Positions 19,019 to 26,634 of a stretch of 64,000 nucleotides of DNA are shown piece after piece. Source of the stretch: Dyella sedimenti (GTDB lineage: Bacteria; Pseudomonadota; Gammaproteobacteria; Xanthomonadales; Rhodanobacteraceae); assembly GCF_022760995.1 (NCBI RefSeq), contig NZ_JAKWJO010000007.1, positions 1 to 64,000 on the forward strand, in the 5' to 3' direction. A program made the translations under genes and the position numbers. How positions within the stretch are numbered: position 1 is the first letter of the stretch; each line of letters starts with the position of its first letter. Under the pieces are notes generated by a model. It had not been told where the DNA came from. It searched no databases and saw nothing but the letters and a program-made list of their open reading frames with translations.

Positions 19019-19690
19019 TCATGTGGGCCGCCGTCCGCGGATCGCCGCGCGCACGGGCATGCGCATGGACGGTGGTGGTGGTGTATCGATGTGCAGGCCC
19101 TGCAGTACGTCGAGCAGGGCGCGGTCGGTGTTGGCGGAGCCGCTGGGCGTGATCAGTTCGACGCGCGAGATGCGACCATCCGCCTCGATCCACAGGCTGG
19201 CCTGCACCTCGAAGGCGAGCCGGCGCGTGCGGTCGTCGCGTTGGATGGCCTGCTGCAGCGCATAGCCCAGGTACTGTTCGTAGGAGGCGCCGCCGACGCC
19301 ATTGCCGCCGCCGCTGCCGACCATGCCGCCGCCCTCGCCCGCGCCGATGTTGAACGAGTCGTTGCCCGCCTGGGCCGGCCCATTGATGGTCACCTGCTTG
19401 GCCAGGTCCGGCGCCTGCTTGGGCGCCTCGACCGGCTTCATCGGCTCGTTCGGCTTGGGCAGCTCCTGCTTGGTCTCCTCGACCTTCCTGGGCTCGGGCG
19501 GCTTTTCCTTGGGCGGCGGGGGCGGCGGCAATGGCGTGATGGTGGCGATGCGCGGCGCGGAACGCCGCACGCCCACCTGGTGCCCGGCGAAATGCCACAG
19601 CAGCAGCAACGCCGCCACGATGGCCGCGCCGCCCGCAAGGCGTCCGCGCCAGCGTTTCCATCCCCCGTTCCGTGGTGCCGATGCGTTCAT
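19019..19690 (-). CDS. tonB: TonB-family energy transducer
   Basis: The protein (223 residues from ATG 19690, which has GGAGA upstream; ATG 19708 overlaps the exbD stop and adds six residues) has one N-terminal transmembrane helix at about 18-36 and a Pro-rich periplasmic spacer (PLPPPPPPKEKPPEP, then KPNEPMKPVEAPK). A Gly-rich stretch and a TonB/TolA-type C-terminal domain follow (FEVQASLWIEADGRISRVEL). It should couple the ExbB/ExbD proton channel to an outer-membrane partner. The natural candidates are the putative porin or TpsB next door, since this operon has no TonB-dependent receptor. Confidence 0.88.
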   Translation of the reverse strand: MNASAPRNGGWKRWRGRLAGGAAIVAALLLLWHFAGHQVGVRRSAPRIATITPLPPPPPPKEKPPEPRKVEETKQELPKPNEPMKPVEAPKQAPDLAKQVTINGPAQAGNDSFNIGAGEGGGMVGSGGGNGVGGASYEQYLGYALQQAIQRDDRTRRLAFEVQASLWIEADGRISRVELITPSGSANTDRALLDVLQGLHIDTPPPPSMRMPVRAAIRGRRPT

Positions 19691-19707
19691 CGCAGGTCTC
19701 CGCACCA

Positions 19708-20112
19708 TCAGCCCGGCTGCTTGCCGGTGACCAGGCCGACCTGGGAAAGATCGAGCCGGCGCAGCAGGTCGAGGATGTCCACCACCTTCTGGTACTGCAC
19801 GTTGGAGTCGCCCTTCACGATCACCGGGAAGTCGGGCGTCAGTGCCTTCTGCGTGCGCAGCCGCTGCTCCAGCTCGCCCAGCGTCACCGGAAACGCGTCC
19901 AGGAAGATCTGCCCGCTGTCGGAGACGGTGATGGCCTTGGTCTGCGGCTTGGCCAGGCTGACCGAGGCGCTGGCCTTGGGTAGGTTCACCTTCACGCCCT
20001 GCACCGAGGCCGTGGTCATGATGATGAAGATCACCAGCAGCACGTACGCCAGGTCGAGCATCGGCGTGATGTTGATGTCGTCGTAGGGCTTGTCGTCGTC
20101 TTGGACCTGCAT
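19708..20112 (-). CDS. exbD: ExbD/TolR-family proton channel subunit
   Basis: The 134-residue protein is of usual ExbD size. It has a short cytoplasmic start, the membrane helix with the conserved proton-carrying Asp (NITPMLDLAYVLLVIFII) and a periplasmic ExbD/TolR domain ending DILDLLRRLDLSQVGLV. It starts 11 bases after exbB and its stop overlaps the first possible tonB start, so the three are co-translated. With ExbB and TonB it should harvest the proton motive force for an outer-membrane process. Confidence 0.93.
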   Translation of the reverse strand: MQVQDDDKPYDDINITPMLDLAYVLLVIFIIMTTASVQGVKVNLPKASASVSLAKPQTKAITVSDSGQIFLDAFPVTLGELEQRLRTQKALTPDFPVIVKGDSNVQYQKVVDILDLLRRLDLSQVGLVTGKQPG

Positions 20113-20123
20113 GGCGGCTCCCC

Positions 20124-21929
20124 TCAGGCGCCGACCGTGTTCTGGTCGGCCTCCCGGTGCAGTTCGGCCAGCCGGGTGACGAACTCGTCGACGAACACCT
20201 GCATGTTCGCCGTCACCGCCTTGTTGCGGGTCAGCAGGTAGTTGTAGCCAAACAGCGCGGGGATGGCGACGAACAGGCCAGCCACGGTGGCGAGCAGCGC
20301 CGCCGCGATGCCCGGCGCGATGGCGTTGACGTTGACGTCGCCCGCCGCGGCAATGGCGGCGAAGGTGATCATCACGCCGACCACGGTGCCGAGCAGGCCG
20401 AGGAACGGACCGCCGGAGATGGCGATGGTGAGCATCACCATCGAGCGCGACAGCTGCTGGTTCTCGCGCACCAGGGTGGAATCCATCACCGCACGGATGG
20501 CCTCGATCGACTCGGTGGCGATCACCACGCGGCCCTGCGCGTCGCGACGGCGCCACACTTCCTTCTTGCCGGTCTCGTACAGGCGGTACAGCGAGGAATC
20601 GCGCAGCTCCACGCGCGTGGCCGGCGCCTCGCCGGACAGGCCCAGCAGGTCGCTGCCCAGGTCGCGGAAGCGGTTGAGGAAGCGCTCGTTGGCGGCGCTC
20701 ACGGCGCCGACGTAGCGCGCCTTGTTCCACATCACTACCCACGACAGCAGGCCCATCGCGATGAGGATGGCGATGACCACCCAGGCATCGGCGGTGACCG
20801 ACTTGACGATGATGCCGAAGTAGCCGAAGCCGAAGCCGGACTTCTTCTCGTCCTCGCCGTATTGCAGCAGGCGCGACTCGGCACCCTGCGAGGCGGCGTC
20901 CATGGCGATCAGCGCGGCGGGGCGCGCCACGCGCGACAGGCGCAGTTCGTCCATCTCGCCCAGGAAGTTGGCCAGCTCCGGGCCCTGTCCATCGGCGGCT
21001 GGCGCCTCGCCGCCGACGGTGGCGACGGTGCTGAAGGCCGGCATCGGCGCCGCCACCTCGGCGTAGGGACGGCCATCCACGAACAGGCGTACGCGGCTGG
21101 CGTCGCCGGTCACCGCCAGGTGGGTCCACTGGCCCGCCTTGAGCGGCTCGCCGGCGGCACTGCGCTGCGGCTGCTCGCCGCCGATCTCCACGAACGGGGC
21201 GCCGCCGGCCAGGCCGATCAGCAGCGCGCGTCCATCCTGGCGGCGCGCGTACAGGGCGGTGGGCGTGGCGGGCAGCGCGTCGAGCTTGATCCACGCGCTG
21301 AAGGTGAAGCCGCCGCCCGCGGCCACGTTGAGCGAGGTGCTGGCCGGCAGTTCCAGCATCGTGGTGCCGTCGAAGCGCGCCGCGTGGCCGACGATGCCGC
21401 CGTCGACGGAGCGCACGGCGCCCTTCTGCGCGTTGTTGGCGTAGGCGGTGGCATCCTTGGGCAGGCCGCCGGCCGCGTCGTCGAAGTGGTAGACCAGGGC
21501 GTAGTCGGCATCGAAGCTCGCCGCGCCGCTGCTCTGCGCCGGCGCCTTGGCGTTGCCGTAGTACATATAGATGGTCTGCTGCCCGTTCGTGGGCAGGTCG
21601 CTGGCGTCCACCCAGATCTGGCCGACGCCCATCACCGGGTCGAAGCTCTCCACCTCGTAGTTCATCGGCGTCTTGCCGTCGGCCGCGATGAAGCGCAGGT
21701 CCGCGCCGTTCTTGGCCACGCCGTCGAACTGGAAGTTGCCCGAATGCAGGCGCACCAGCAGCGGCACGCGGCCGGCCGCCGGCGCCATGCCCGCGCCCTT
21801 GCTGCCGGTATCGATGGTGATGGGCTTGCGGAAGGACCAGTCGTCGTTCCACCAGGCGACGTCCGCCGCGACGGCCGGACGCGCTAGCCACGACAGGCAC
21901 AGCAGGCACGCAAAGATCAGGTAACGCAT
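20124..21929 (-). CDS. exbB: ExbB/MotA/TolQ proton channel with DUF2341 and LamG-like periplasmic head
   Basis: The 601-residue protein is far longer than a classical ExbB (about 240). After a signal peptide (MRYLIFACLLCLSW...AVAA) it has a DUF2341-type beta domain (about 25-140, WWNDDWSFRKPITI) and a concanavalin/LamG-like domain (about 150-345). A transmembrane helix follows near 385, then the MotA/TolQ/ExbB domain (about 420-590) with ISGGPFLGLLGTVVGVM. The large head is therefore placed in the periplasm, where it could bind glycan or a protein ligand. ATG 21929 is chosen because it gives a clean signal peptide; the frame opens earlier, to 22028. It lies between tpsB and exbD in one operon. 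Confidence 0.9.
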   Translation of the reverse strand: MRYLIFACLLCLSWLARPAVAADVAWWNDDWSFRKPITIDTGSKGAGMAPAAGRVPLLVRLHSGNFQFDGVAKNGADLRFIAADGKTPMNYEVESFDPVMGVGQIWVDASDLPTNGQQTIYMYYGNAKAPAQSSGAASFDADYALVYHFDDAAGGLPKDATAYANNAQKGAVRSVDGGIVGHAARFDGTTMLELPASTSLNVAAGGGFTFSAWIKLDALPATPTALYARRQDGRALLIGLAGGAPFVEIGGEQPQRSAAGEPLKAGQWTHLAVTGDASRVRLFVDGRPYAEVAAPMPAFSTVATVGGEAPAADGQGPELANFLGEMDELRLSRVARPAALIAMDAASQGAESRLLQYGEDEKKSGFGFGYFGIIVKSVTADAWVVIAILIAMGLLSWVVMWNKARYVGAVSAANERFLNRFRDLGSDLLGLSGEAPATRVELRDSSLYRLYETGKKEVWRRRDAQGRVVIATESIEAIRAVMDSTLVRENQQLSRSMVMLTIAISGGPFLGLLGTVVGVMITFAAIAAAGDVNVNAIAPGIAAALLATVAGLFVAIPALFGYNYLLTRNKAVTANMQVFVDEFVTRLAELHREADQNTVGA

Positions 21930-21987
21930 GGTAGTTCCACCCCTATCCGACAGGAATCCATTTGATGAGCGGGTCATGGCCGTGCCC

Positions 21988-23598
21988 TCACAGGCTGGCC
22001 TTGAGACTGAAAAGCACCTGGCCGTCATGCGCGCGGGTACGCGCGCCGTCCTTCAGCGGATAGGCGAACTCGATCTGTCCGTTCACCATCCGGAACAAGC
22101 TGAAGCGCGTGCCCACGCCCGTGCTGAGCAGGTTGAAGCGGCTGCGCTGCTCGGGCAGCGGATCGATCAGCAGCACGCGCGAGCCATCGACGAACCAGTG
22201 GAAGCGCCAGTCGTCCAGGAAGCCGCCGATGGCATCGGCCAGCGACGGGCTGCGCAGCTCGGCCGAGGCCACCGCGCCGTTGTCGCCGGTCTCCTCGGCC
22301 GCCAGGTAGCCGCGCACACTGGTCTCGCCGCCCGCGGCGAACTGCTCGCTGGAGATCAGCGGCGAATCCGACAGCTGCGCGCTGCCGCGCAGCGCCAGCG
22401 AGAAACCGCCGCCCAGGGCGTGCGAGTAGTTGAGGTCCGAATGCAGGTAGACGAAGTTGTCCTTGGCCTTGTAGCGCAGGTTGTCGAACTCGACGCGCGT
22501 GCTGCCGGCGCCGCTGACGCCGAAATTGCCGGCGAGCGTGAACAGCAGGCTCGACTTGTCGCCCGCGCGCTGCCCGGTGTAGGACACGGTCAGCGGGTAG
22601 TACGTGATGGGCACGCTGGAGGTCTGCTCGCCCAGCGTGATGTTCTGGTCGAAATGCTTGCGGTTGATGGCGAACGACAGCGACTGGCCGTAGGCGCCCA
22701 GCGTGGGCAGCAGGCGCGTGGCCTCCAGGCTGAACGAGTTGCCCTTGCCGAGCACGGTGGTGCCGCCCAGCGTGTTCGCGTTGCTGTTGGACTTGTAGCC
22801 GGAGCCGAGCAGGCTCCAGTCGCTGTTGAGCGGCGCCAGGTAGGACAGCGCATAGACCTCGGCCGCATGGCGGTCCTGCGGCGCCACGATGTAGCTGGCG
22901 GAGATCGTATGGCCGGCCTGCCACAGGTTGTCGTAGCGGACGTTGGCGACGGTGCGCAGTTCGGGCGTGTCCGCGCTGTGGTCGTTGTTGACCTCCACGC
23001 TGGCGTGCAGCGGATAGCTGTCCTCGACCTTCAGCGTCACGTCCATGGTCTGTGGCAGGGTGCCCGGCTTGAGCACCGGCATCACCTGCTGGCCCGGCTG
23101 GCGGTTGACCTGGGCCAGCTCCGCCTGCGCCGCGGTGAAATTGGGCACGCTGCCCTCGGCCAGCGATGGCACCGCCTCGCGGATCGCTTCCGGCGAGTGG
23201 TACTTGGCGCCCTCCACGCGCACGCGGCCGATGCTGTTCTCCGTCACCTGCAGCAGCAGCACGCCGTTCTTCACCTGCTGCGGCGGCACTTCCACCACCA
23301 CCGACTGGTAGCCCTTGGCCTGGTAGACCTTCTGCAGCGCGTCGCGCGCCGCGTGCACGTCGTCCAGGCTGCGCCCGGGGCCGAGGTAAGGCTCTACCGC
23401 GCTCTCGACCTCCACCGCGTCCAGCAGGTGGTTGCCGCGCACCAGGTATTCGTTGACGTCGAAGCGGGCCGGCGGCTGGCCGCTCGCCTCGGCGGCCTGC
23501 TGTGCATGGACGCCGGCGCTGGCGAGCGCCAGCACGCAGGCCATGGACAGCGGCCGCAGCGTCCTTCCCATCCACGCATGTCCCTTGCGGCTGCTCAT
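21988..23598 (-). CDS. two-partner-secretion transporter TpsB (ShlB/FhaC/HecB family)
   Basis: The 536-residue outer-membrane protein is the expected exporter of the giant exoprotein. It has a signal peptide (to about residue 33), two POTRA domains (about 45-200, with GRSLDDVHAARDALQKVYQ and VKNGVLLLQVTENSIGRV) and a 16-strand Omp85-type barrel. The conserved L6 motif is present as VRGY near residue 430. The start ATG 23598 has GGGGG upstream. It heads the operon tpsB-exbB-exbD-tonB-porin. A TpsB physically linked to TonB/ExbBD genes is unusual, because known TpsB proteins need no energy source. Confidence 0.93.
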   Translation of the reverse strand: MSSRKGHAWMGRTLRPLSMACVLALASAGVHAQQAAEASGQPPARFDVNEYLVRGNHLLDAVEVESAVEPYLGPGRSLDDVHAARDALQKVYQAKGYQSVVVEVPPQQVKNGVLLLQVTENSIGRVRVEGAKYHSPEAIREAVPSLAEGSVPNFTAAQAELAQVNRQPGQQVMPVLKPGTLPQTMDVTLKVEDSYPLHASVEVNNDHSADTPELRTVANVRYDNLWQAGHTISASYIVAPQDRHAAEVYALSYLAPLNSDWSLLGSGYKSNSNANTLGGTTVLGKGNSFSLEATRLLPTLGAYGQSLSFAINRKHFDQNITLGEQTSSVPITYYPLTVSYTGQRAGDKSSLLFTLAGNFGVSGAGSTRVEFDNLRYKAKDNFVYLHSDLNYSHALGGGFSLALRGSAQLSDSPLISSEQFAAGGETSVRGYLAAEETGDNGAVASAELRSPSLADAIGGFLDDWRFHWFVDGSRVLLIDPLPEQRSRFNLLSTGVGTRFSLFRMVNGQIEFAYPLKDGARTRAHDGQVLFSLKASL

Positions 23599-23900
23599 AC
23601 GTTCCCCCGCCCCCTGGCCATGTGCCTGGCGCCCTGCACGGACGAGATGAAAGAGGCTACGTCCACGGTCCTAACCGAAAGACGACAGCCAGGTGTCCGA
23701 TTCGCGGCTTCTTGCGCGCCCGCCGCAAGCCGACGCACGGAAGGCACCCCGGGATGCCTTCCCGCATCCCGGGCATCCGCCCCGCTCACGGCCAGCACAG
23801 GCCACGGCCATCCAGACGGCCGCATCGCGATATGTCCCATCACGCCAACACCATCCCCAGGGCGGAGCCGGCGGCCCGCCCTTCCCTCATGCCGGAACGA

Positions 23901-23924
23901 TCGCCGGGGCGCATGCCCCGGCGA
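23901..23924. repeat. perfect GC-rich palindrome (REP-like stem-loop)
   Basis: Ten-base arms TCGCCGGGGC and GCCCCGGCGA flank the loop GCAT. It has no T-run, so it is not a terminator. It could be a REP-type element or a structured part of the tpsB leader. Confidence 0.7.
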
Positions 23925-23988
23925 AGAAAGATGGGCATCCCAGCCCTGAATGTCGTCCTTGCCCAGATAGACCGAGGTCGCAGACGAG

Positions 23989-24067
23989 GACTGAACCAAG
24001 TCACGAAAAATTCATGTCAGTGACTGTTTCAGCGTATTTGCGGCGCCACTGACACGGAAACGTCATG
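23989..24067 (-). promoter_or_regulatory. predicted promoter of the tpsB operon (shared with the haemagglutinin gene)
   Basis: On the minus strand CATGAATTTTTCGTGACTT is followed by GGTTCAGTC (23989-24015), closely matching the haemagglutinin promoter. A degenerate second copy (CATGACGTTTCCGTGTCAGTG, 24047-24067) lies 51 bases upstream, again as at the haemagglutinin gene. TGTCAGTG (24015-24022) and CACTGACA (24047-24054) also form an inverted repeat here. An ECF-type promoter is inferred. Confidence 0.6.
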
Positions 24068-24146
24068 CGCCGGGTCATGCCGGGAGAGACGATGCGGCCG
24101 CCTGCGCTCCGGTGGAGCACGGCAAGCCCGCAAGGAAAGGGAAGGC

Positions 24147-25136
24147 TCAGCTCACCAGCACGATGCCGCCCGGCAGCGTGCGCACCTGGGCACCGAAGGC
24201 CTCGTGGATCAGCGTCGCCACGTCGCCGAGCTGGTTGAGCGAGAAGCGCGCCCGCACCTTGCGGGCCGCCAGCGCGTCGTTGGTGAGGATGATGCGACCG
24301 GGCCGGTAGCGATTGATCTCCGCCACGACGTCGGCCAGGGGCTGGTCGTCGAACATCAGCACCCGGCGGCGCCAGGCGATGGCGGCCTCGGTGTCGGCGG
24401 GCGTCGCCGCTTCCAGGCCGAGGCTGCCGTAGCCCGCCTGCTCGGCGCGGCCGAGCGATTCGCTGCGCCCCAGGTATTCCAGACGCACGCGGCCATCCAG
24501 GCCGGTCACCTCGACCTTGCCGTCGAGGCAGCGCACATTGCACTGCGCGCCGGCCGGGGCGCTGATGCGTCCCTGCAGGGCCTGCACCACGAAGCTGCCG
24601 GCCAGCCCGCCCGGCGTCCGCAACTGGATTTCGCCGGTAAGCAGCTCGATACCCATCGGCTGGCCGTGCAGCATGCGCACGTTCATGGCGGTCTGCGTGT
24701 TCATCTCCACCACCACGCCGCCCCCCAGCTGCACCTGACGCTGCTCGCCGGTGGCGGTGTGGTAGTCGGCCAGCACGTCCGGCAGGCTGGGCCACCACTG
24801 CAGCGGCGAGCGCGCCGCCACCAGCAGGGCCGCCGAGGCGGCCACGGCGCCGCCGAGGAAGGCGCGCCGGCTCATGCCGCGCGGGGCACGCCCGCCCGTG
24901 CCGGACGGCGCCAGCGGCTCGCGGCGTGCCAAGTTGCGCGCGGCGGCGCCCAGGTTGTCCCATAGCAGGCGGGTTTCGGCGAAGGCCTGGGCATGCGCCA
25001 GGCTCTGCGCGCACCAGCGCCGGAAATCCTGCGCATCGACCGTGGTGGCACGGCCGGAAGTGAGCAGCAGCAGCCACTCGCGCGCCTCGCGGTGCAGCGC
25101 GGAATCGTGGCCTGTCGTGGAAAGACGCGAACTCAT
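24147..25136 (-). CDS. FecR-type anti-sigma regulator
   Basis: The 329-residue protein has a cytoplasmic N-terminal sigma-binding domain with WLLLLTSG and FRRWCAQSLAHAQAFAE. A single membrane segment (about 89-110) is preceded by SRRAFLGG, a twin-arginine motif. The periplasmic FecR domain follows (YHTATGEQRQVQLGGG, about 125-235), then a C-terminal STN-like module (FDDQPLADVVAEINRY). FecR proteins hold an ECF sigma factor until a periplasmic signal arrives. It starts 5 bases after the sigma gene. ATG 25136 is chosen; the frame extends upstream but overlaps the sigma gene. Confidence 0.9.
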   Translation of the reverse strand: MSSRLSTTGHDSALHREAREWLLLLTSGRATTVDAQDFRRWCAQSLAHAQAFAETRLLWDNLGAAARNLARREPLAPSGTGGRAPRGMSRRAFLGGAVAASAALLVAARSPLQWWPSLPDVLADYHTATGEQRQVQLGGGVVVEMNTQTAMNVRMLHGQPMGIELLTGEIQLRTPGGLAGSFVVQALQGRISAPAGAQCNVRCLDGKVEVTGLDGRVRLEYLGRSESLGRAEQAGYGSLGLEAATPADTEAAIAWRRRVLMFDDQPLADVVAEINRYRPGRIILTNDALAARKVRARFSLNQLGDVATLIHEAFGAQVRTLPGGIVLVS

Positions 25137-25141
25137 ACTCT

Positions 25142-25687
25142 TCAAGACTCTTTTCCGGCCCCGGGACCGAACCGCTGGACCACGCGCCGATCGAGACGTG
25201 CGCCACAATGCTCGAGCGCGCGCTTGAGCTCCTTGCCGACCATGCGCACCGAAATGCGGAACCGGTCGGCGATCTCCTGCTGCGGCAGGTCCTCGACCCG
25301 GGCCGCGATCAGGATGGCCCGCTGGCGCGCGGTCAGCTCCTCCATCGCGCGCTCCAGCGCGGCCACCTCGATGCGCGCGTGCACCACGCGGGCGGGGTCC
25401 AGCGCGTCGTCGGCGAAGTGCAGCAGGTCCTGCACCTCCTCGCCGCTGAGGTAGCGCGCCTCCGCCTGCCGCTGGTCCGCCGCCACGTTCAGCGCCATGC
25501 GGAACAGGTAACCTGCCGGGTTGTGCGAGACGGCGGTGGCCTCGCCCATGCGCTCGACCCGCAGGTAGGTTTCCTGCAACACGTCATTGACCAGTTCGTC
25601 GGAACCCAGGCGCCGGCGCAGCCGCTTGCGCAGCTCCGGCTGCCATTCGATGAACAGGGCCAGCAACGATAGCGAGGACGGTTCCAT
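25142..25687 (-). CDS. ECF sigma factor, FecI-like
   Basis: The 181-residue protein has region 2 (ELVNDVLQETYLRVERM, PAGYLFRMALNVAADQRQAEAR) and region 4 (LTARQRAILIAARVEDLPQQEIADRF) of ECF sigma factors. GAGGG precedes ATG 25687. It lies 7 bases after the STN-TonB gene and 5 bases before the FecR gene, the usual FecI-FecR layout. No siderophore receptor follows. The nearest target operons on the same strand are tpsB and the haemagglutinin gene, which share a promoter pattern, so these are the inferred regulon. Confidence 0.9.
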   Translation of the reverse strand: MEPSSLSLLALFIEWQPELRKRLRRRLGSDELVNDVLQETYLRVERMGEATAVSHNPAGYLFRMALNVAADQRQAEARYLSGEEVQDLLHFADDALDPARVVHARIEVAALERAMEELTARQRAILIAARVEDLPQQEIADRFRISVRMVGKELKRALEHCGARLDRRVVQRFGPGAGKES

Positions 25688-25694
25688 GGCGCCC

Positions 25695-26399
25695 TCAGCG
25701 ATGCGTCGCGGCGGCCGGCTGGCATCGCGCGGCGCGCGAGGAACCGGCAGGCAGCAGCAGCAGGGTCAACGGCTGGCCGAGCGCGGCCGGCGGCGGTTCC
25801 AGTTGGACGCGCTTGAGCGCGGACTCGATGGCCTCGTCCCGCGCGGGCTGCCCCGTGCTGCCCAACAGCCGGGTCTGTTCGACCTCGCCCTGCGGATCCA
25901 CCCATACCTGCAGCGCCAGGCGATAGTCGCCGGGCCGGGTCGAGGCCGACCGGCACAGCGCCACCTCCACCGCCGACTGCAGCGCATAGCCATAGGCTTC
26001 GTCGAGCGGCGCCTCCGCCGCCGGCTCCGCGTCCGGCTCGCCATCCGCCGCCGATGCCGGTTCGACCGGCACCAGGGTAAAGGCCTTGTCGTTGGTGTAG
26101 TGCTCCCGCAATCCGGTGCCGGCCAGCAGGCGGCGCAAGGCGGACTCGGCGGTGAAATCGCCCCGGGCTCCCGGCGACAGCCGCCCCGTGAGCAACCGCT
26201 CGTCGACCAGCAGGGCCTGGCCGGTGGCGTCACTGAACGCTTTCACGGCCGTACTCAAGGGTTGTGGCTCGATGTCGAAGTGGATGCGCTCGCGCGCCTC
26301 ATCCGCCGCCATGCCGGCCGTCGCTTGCAATCCCACCGCATGGCTTGTTCCCCAGCAGAGCCAACCCGCTATTCCCAGCACCCATCTGGCGTGCGACAT
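25695..26399 (-). CDS. periplasmic STN domain fused to a TonB C-terminal-like domain
   Basis: The 234-residue protein has a signal peptide (about 1-22, WVLGIAGWLCWGTSHA) and an STN domain (about 35-110: HFDIEPQPLSTAVKAFSDATGQALL, LRRLLAGTGL). An acidic Ala/Glu linker and a TonB/TolA C-terminal-like fold follow (about 150-220: YRLALQVWVDPQGEVEQTRLL). STN normally sits at the front of TonB-dependent receptors or secretins, where it contacts FecR; here it is free-standing and carries a TonB-like domain instead of a barrel. It is first in the operon with the ECF sigma factor and FecR, and so is likely the signal input. ATG 26399 has GGAAG upstream. Confidence 0.82.
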   Translation of the reverse strand: MSHARWVLGIAGWLCWGTSHAVGLQATAGMAADEARERIHFDIEPQPLSTAVKAFSDATGQALLVDERLLTGRLSPGARGDFTAESALRRLLAGTGLREHYTNDKAFTLVPVEPASAADGEPDAEPAAEAPLDEAYGYALQSAVEVALCRSASTRPGDYRLALQVWVDPQGEVEQTRLLGSTGQPARDEAIESALKRVQLEPPPAALGQPLTLLLLPAGSSRAARCQPAAATHR

Positions 26400-26634
26400 G
26401 ACAACTTCCAGAGACCGGAAAAATGGTCCTTGCGCCGAACGCCGCCCCTCCTGCAACCCCAGGGATGCTATCGGCGGCTTATGTCAGTTCCATAACATCC
26501 CCGGCGGGGGCGCCCGGCGCCGGCCCGCTCCGAGACTACCGGGACGGCGGCTTCACGGCCAGCGGCGGACACTGGCGTAACCTTCGGGTGATCCCGGACG
26601 AAGCCAGGTATTCAATCCCTGCAAGGAGCGTCCC

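Larger units (their letters stand above)
23599..24146 (-). other. long leader/intergenic region before tpsB
   Basis: No coding sequence is supported in these 548 bases. They contain the shared promoter (23989-24067), a perfect 10-bp GC-rich stem-loop (23901-23924, arms TCGCCGGGGC and GCCCCGGCGA) and a 7-bp stem (23740-23761, GAAGGCA/TGCCTTC). If transcription starts just after 23989, the tpsB mRNA has a structured leader of about 390 bases. Confidence 0.5.

Noticed and set aside
19708..21909. Single 733-codon frame joining part of exbB with exbD
   Set aside because: The upstream part is out of frame with the true ExbB protein; ExbD starts at ATG 20112 and ExbB is encoded in another frame.
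23595..23999. 134-codon minus-strand frame in the tpsB leader
   Set aside because: No recognised domain, includes a GC-rich palindrome and runs from within the predicted promoter into the tpsB start; composition does not look coding.
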